The translations under genes and the position numbers were made by a program. The notes under the pieces were generated by a model. The model did no database searches. It was given only the letters and a program-made list of their open reading frames with translations, and had not been told where the DNA came from. This document shows positions 62,142 through 64,000 of a DNA stretch of 64,000 nucleotides, piece by piece (position 1 is the first letter of the stretch; each line of letters begins with the position of its first letter). The stretch covers positions 584,531-648,530 of the forward strand of contig NZ_SRMP01000002.1 in the NCBI RefSeq assembly GCF_005925325.1. The letters are read 5' to 3'. The DNA comes from Pedobacter helvus. GTDB lineage: Bacteria > Bacteroidota > Bacteroidia > Sphingobacteriales > Sphingobacteriaceae.

Positions 62142-62318
62142 TTAATCTTTTCTTCCACCGAAAAGTTTAGCTGCTAGCCAAATGATAATTGCTACTACAA
62201 CTACAACTAAAATAACTCCGGTCCACATACCAGCTTTAAAAATTCCTTCAACCAATTCACAACTGCTAAGTGTGGTAACAAACAATGCGACAAGCGCTAG
62301 GGGCATCAACTTTTTCAT
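62142..62318 (-). CDS. small lipoprotein with one transmembrane helix, 58 aa
   Basis: Starts MKKLMPLALVALFVTTLSSC, with a lipobox at Cys20, then ELVEGIFKAGMWTG and a hydrophobic helix (VILVVVVVAIIIWLAAKLF) ending GGRKD. Its stop codon abuts the DUF721 stop codon (convergent). Similar short proteins are common in Sphingobacteria; databases sometimes label them phosphatidate cytidylyltransferase, which the sequence does not support. Function unknown. Confidence 0.7.
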   Translation of the reverse strand: MKKLMPLALVALFVTTLSSCELVEGIFKAGMWTGVILVVVVVAIIIWLAAKLFGGRKD

Positions 62319-62475
62319 CTGCTTCTATTTTTTCATTGGTGATGAAAGCTGTCAAGATTTAGCTTAATGCTAGTCGTGACGGTTCCATACGTTACGTGAT
62401 TTTTGATAACCTAACAGTACGAAACGTCTAATAGTTTTAGAAAAAATATTTTATGACTGGTTTAGTGCCTTTAAA

Positions 62476-62505
62476 ACTTACGAAGTTTTTAAAAACTTCG
62501 TAAGT
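62476..62505. terminator. 30-base perfect palindrome after the FKBP gene
   Basis: A fully self-complementary sequence with half-site ACTTACGAAGTTTTT, lying 16 bases after the FKBP stop on the minus strand. It could form a terminator hairpin or belong to a dispersed palindrome family. Confidence 0.65.
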
Positions 62506-62521
62506 CTGGAAAAACTGGCTG

Positions 62522-63301
62522 TTATTGGCCTTCTTCTTTTCCGCCAACTTTAAGTAGCTCAACTTCGAAAATTAGAGTGCTGTATGGTGGAATATCTTGT
62601 CCGGCACCTCTAGCTCCGTAAGCTAAGTTATAAGGAATGAAAAATCTATATTTGCCGCCTTCTTTCATTAGTGCCACACCTTCGGTCCAGCCCGCAATAA
62701 CTTGATTTAAACCGAAAGAAGTAGGTTCACCTCTATCATAAGAGCTGTCAAACTGCTTGCCGTTTAACAATGTTCCTTTGTAATGTACGGTAACTTTATC
62801 TGTTGTTTTAGGCTGTACGCCTGTTCCCTCGGTAATTACTTCGTATTGTAAACCACTAGGAGTAGTTTTAATGCCTGGTTTCGTTTTGTTCTGTGCCAAA
62901 AAAGTTTCACCTTCTTTAATTACAGGTGCAAATTTTGCTTTTTCCTTTGCTTCGCGAACTTTGCTTAAGCTCTCAAACAAACTGTTGATAGCCGTTTGGG
63001 CTGCTTGCTCTGTCATTAATGGTTTGGCTTCTTTGCTAAAAGCGTCTTTCAAACCTTTATTTAGTAAGTCGTAATTTAATCCATTTAAACCGCCAGCATC
63101 TAGATTGTTGCCCATTGACAAGCCAAAAGCATAACTGGCAGAGTCTAATTTGTTTTTAAAAACAATTGGCTTTGCAGCAGTATTGGCTGTAGCTTTTTTA
63201 GTTGGAGCTGCTTTTTTAGCAACAGTAGTTTTAGGTTTGGTTTGTGCAGTTGCATTGAGAACGGCAGCAGAAGCTAATGCTATAAAAAATATCTTCTTCA
63301 T
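62522..63301 (-). CDS. FKBP-type peptidyl-prolyl cis-trans isomerase, exported
   Basis: 259 residues. A signal peptide (ending ATAQ) precedes a Lys/Ala/Thr-rich linker (about 21-45). An FKBP_N dimerisation domain (about 50-135, DSASYAFGLSMGNNLDAGGL) follows, then an FKBP_C catalytic domain (about 150-255, TTDKVTVHYKGTLLNGKQFD, FGLNQVIAGWTEGVALMKEG, FIPYNLAYG). The layout is that of FkpA/Mip-type periplasmic foldases. The gene stands alone upstream of the ndk terminator. Confidence 0.92.
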   Translation of the reverse strand: MKKIFFIALASAAVLNATAQTKPKTTVAKKAAPTKKATANTAAKPIVFKNKLDSASYAFGLSMGNNLDAGGLNGLNYDLLNKGLKDAFSKEAKPLMTEQAAQTAINSLFESLSKVREAKEKAKFAPVIKEGETFLAQNKTKPGIKTTPSGLQYEVITEGTGVQPKTTDKVTVHYKGTLLNGKQFDSSYDRGEPTSFGLNQVIAGWTEGVALMKEGGKYRFFIPYNLAYGARGAGQDIPPYSTLIFEVELLKVGGKEEGQ

Positions 63302-63337
63302 TATTTATGTTAAAAGGCGAAATATACGACAAAAAAA

Positions 63338-63360
63338 TAAGCACCCGAAAAGAGTGCTTA
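63338..63360 (-). terminator. ndk terminator
   Basis: Perfect arms TAAGCAC and GTGCTTA with a 9-base loop, followed by seven T on the minus strand. Confidence 0.8.
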
Positions 63361-63394
63361 CCTATATTTTATTGCTTTGCGAATGTTTTATTGA

Positions 63395-63814
63395 CTAGAA
63401 ACGCTCGTCGGCAGAGAAGAAGAAATCGCCTTCAATTTGCGCATTCTCGTCAGAGTCAGAACCATGAATAGCGTTAGCATCAATTGATTTAGCATATTTC
63501 TGACGGATAGTTCCTTCAGCAGCTTCAGCTGGGTTAGTAGCGCCAATTAAGTTTCTGAATTCTTCAATTGCATTGTCTTTTTCTAAGATGGCAGCAACGA
63601 TAGGGCCAGAAGACATGAAGCTTACTAAGTCGTTATAAAAAGGACGCTCTTTGTGTACAGCATAAAACTCGCCAGCTTTCTCAGCAGAAAGTTTAGTGTA
63701 TTTTAAAGCGATGATTTTGAAACCAGCTTTAGTGATATCATTTACGATTGAACCGATGTGGCCATTAGCAACTGCATCAGGCTTAATCATGGTAAAAGTT
63801 CTATTTGTGCTCAT
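63395..63814 (-). CDS. ndk: nucleoside diphosphate kinase
   Basis: Balances NTP and dNTP pools by phosphate transfer through a phospho-histidine. 139 residues, normal length. [21 protein letters not shown] at the start, and the active-site His in [15 protein letters not shown] near residue 117. The -7 box TACTTTTG lies at 63832-63839 on the minus strand; the place for the -33 box falls inside the octamer repeat that starts at 63851. Confidence 0.96.
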   Translation of the reverse strand: MSTNRTFTMIKPDAVANGHIGSIVNDITKAGFKIIALKYTKLSAEKAGEFYAVHKERPFYNDLVSFMSSGPIVAAILEKDNAIEEFRNLIGATNPAEAAEGTIRQKYAKSIDANAIHGSDSDENAQIEGDFFFSADERF

Positions 63815-63831
63815 TTTTTATAAATTTTTTG

Positions 63832-63839
63832 CAAAAGTA
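63832..63839 (-). promoter_or_regulatory. -7 box TACTTTTG for ndk
   Basis: Exact TAnnTTTG match 18 bases upstream of the ndk start. The region 20 bases further upstream is the GGAAGGTT repeat and contains no TTG on the minus strand. Confidence 0.6.
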
Positions 63840-63850
63840 CGGTTTTTTTT

Positions 63851-64000
63851 GGAAGGTTGGAAGGTTGGAAGGTTGGAAGGTTGGAAGGTTGGAAGGTTGG
63901 AAGGTTGGAAGGTTGGAAGGTTGGAAGGTTGGAAGGTTGGAAGGTTGGAAGGTTGGAAGGTTGGAAGGTTGGAAGGTTGGAAGGTTGGAAGGTTGGAAGG
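63851..64000. repeat. tandem octamer repeat (GGAAGGTT)n, continues past window end
   Basis: About 18.75 exact copies of the 8-base unit GGAAGGTT with no visible variation, running to the last base of the window. Imperfect relatives (GTTGGAAAGTTGAAAGG) occur at 932-955. The total length outside the window is unknown. Confidence 0.97.

Noticed and set aside
63851..64000. CRISPR array
   Set aside because: The repeat is a pure 8-base tandem without spacers, and no cas genes are present.

Overview
The window looks like a chromosomal segment of a Bacteroidota bacterium of the family Sphingobacteriaceae, most likely Pedobacter or a close relative. The serine palmitoyltransferase closely resembles the Sphingobacterium enzyme as I remember it. 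Many genes are preceded by the Bacteroidota -7 promoter box TAnnTTTG. Shine-Dalgarno sites are nearly absent. Outer-membrane barrel proteins with carboxypeptidase-regulatory-like domains and bacillithiol genes are also typical of the group. The content is mainly housekeeping; I see no prophage, IS transposase, CRISPR array or rRNA operon.

Layout. 1-2078: proA (cut by the window edge) and proB. 2619-7782: a PadR regulator with a palindromic operator, a PspC membrane protein, an outer-membrane barrel protein and a small lipoprotein. 7931-8366: a short ORF, two degenerate tRNA-like sequences (CAT and Cys/GCA anticodons) and a strong bidirectional terminator. 8384-16521: a large MG2/plug-domain surface protein, a TetR-nitroreductase pair with twin operators, an outer-membrane protein, a DUF1398 protein, msrA and a 2OG-Fe(II) oxygenase. 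16572-32220: an OstA-like protein, tilS, bshA (bacillithiol), a J-KTSC fusion, a lactonase, an RluB-type pseudouridine synthase, a lytic transglycosylase, a PaaE-like reductase, pirin, a SulP transporter and fabV. 32221-42979: a TPR gene flanked by two copies of a composite palindromic repeat, uvrA, a YiaA/B membrane protein, bifunctional NAD(P)HX repair, lipA and several small enzymes and DUF proteins.

The most interesting region is 43034-54888, all on the minus strand. It encodes what looks like a complete route to hydroxylated inositol-phosphoceramide lipids. The ceramide part is serine palmitoyltransferase, a GNAT-fold candidate ceramide synthase, a CerR-like reductase and a fatty-acid-hydroxylase-type enzyme. 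The inositol part is myo-inositol-phosphate synthase, a CDP-alcohol phosphatidyltransferase fused to a DUF4833 domain, and a PgpA-type phosphatase. An Aur1-like PAP2 protein could join the two. A GtrA membrane protein and a DUF5686 outer-membrane barrel sit inside the same tightly packed run and are candidates for lipid movement or surface functions.

55464-64000 carries an AraC regulator, OsmC, malate:quinone oxidoreductase, YtxJ with a small lipoprotein, ribH, a TPR protein, recF with a DUF721 protein, a FKBP isomerase and ndk. The window ends inside an octamer tandem repeat that abuts the ndk promoter. Intergenic regions are rich in dispersed palindromic repeats of at least four families.
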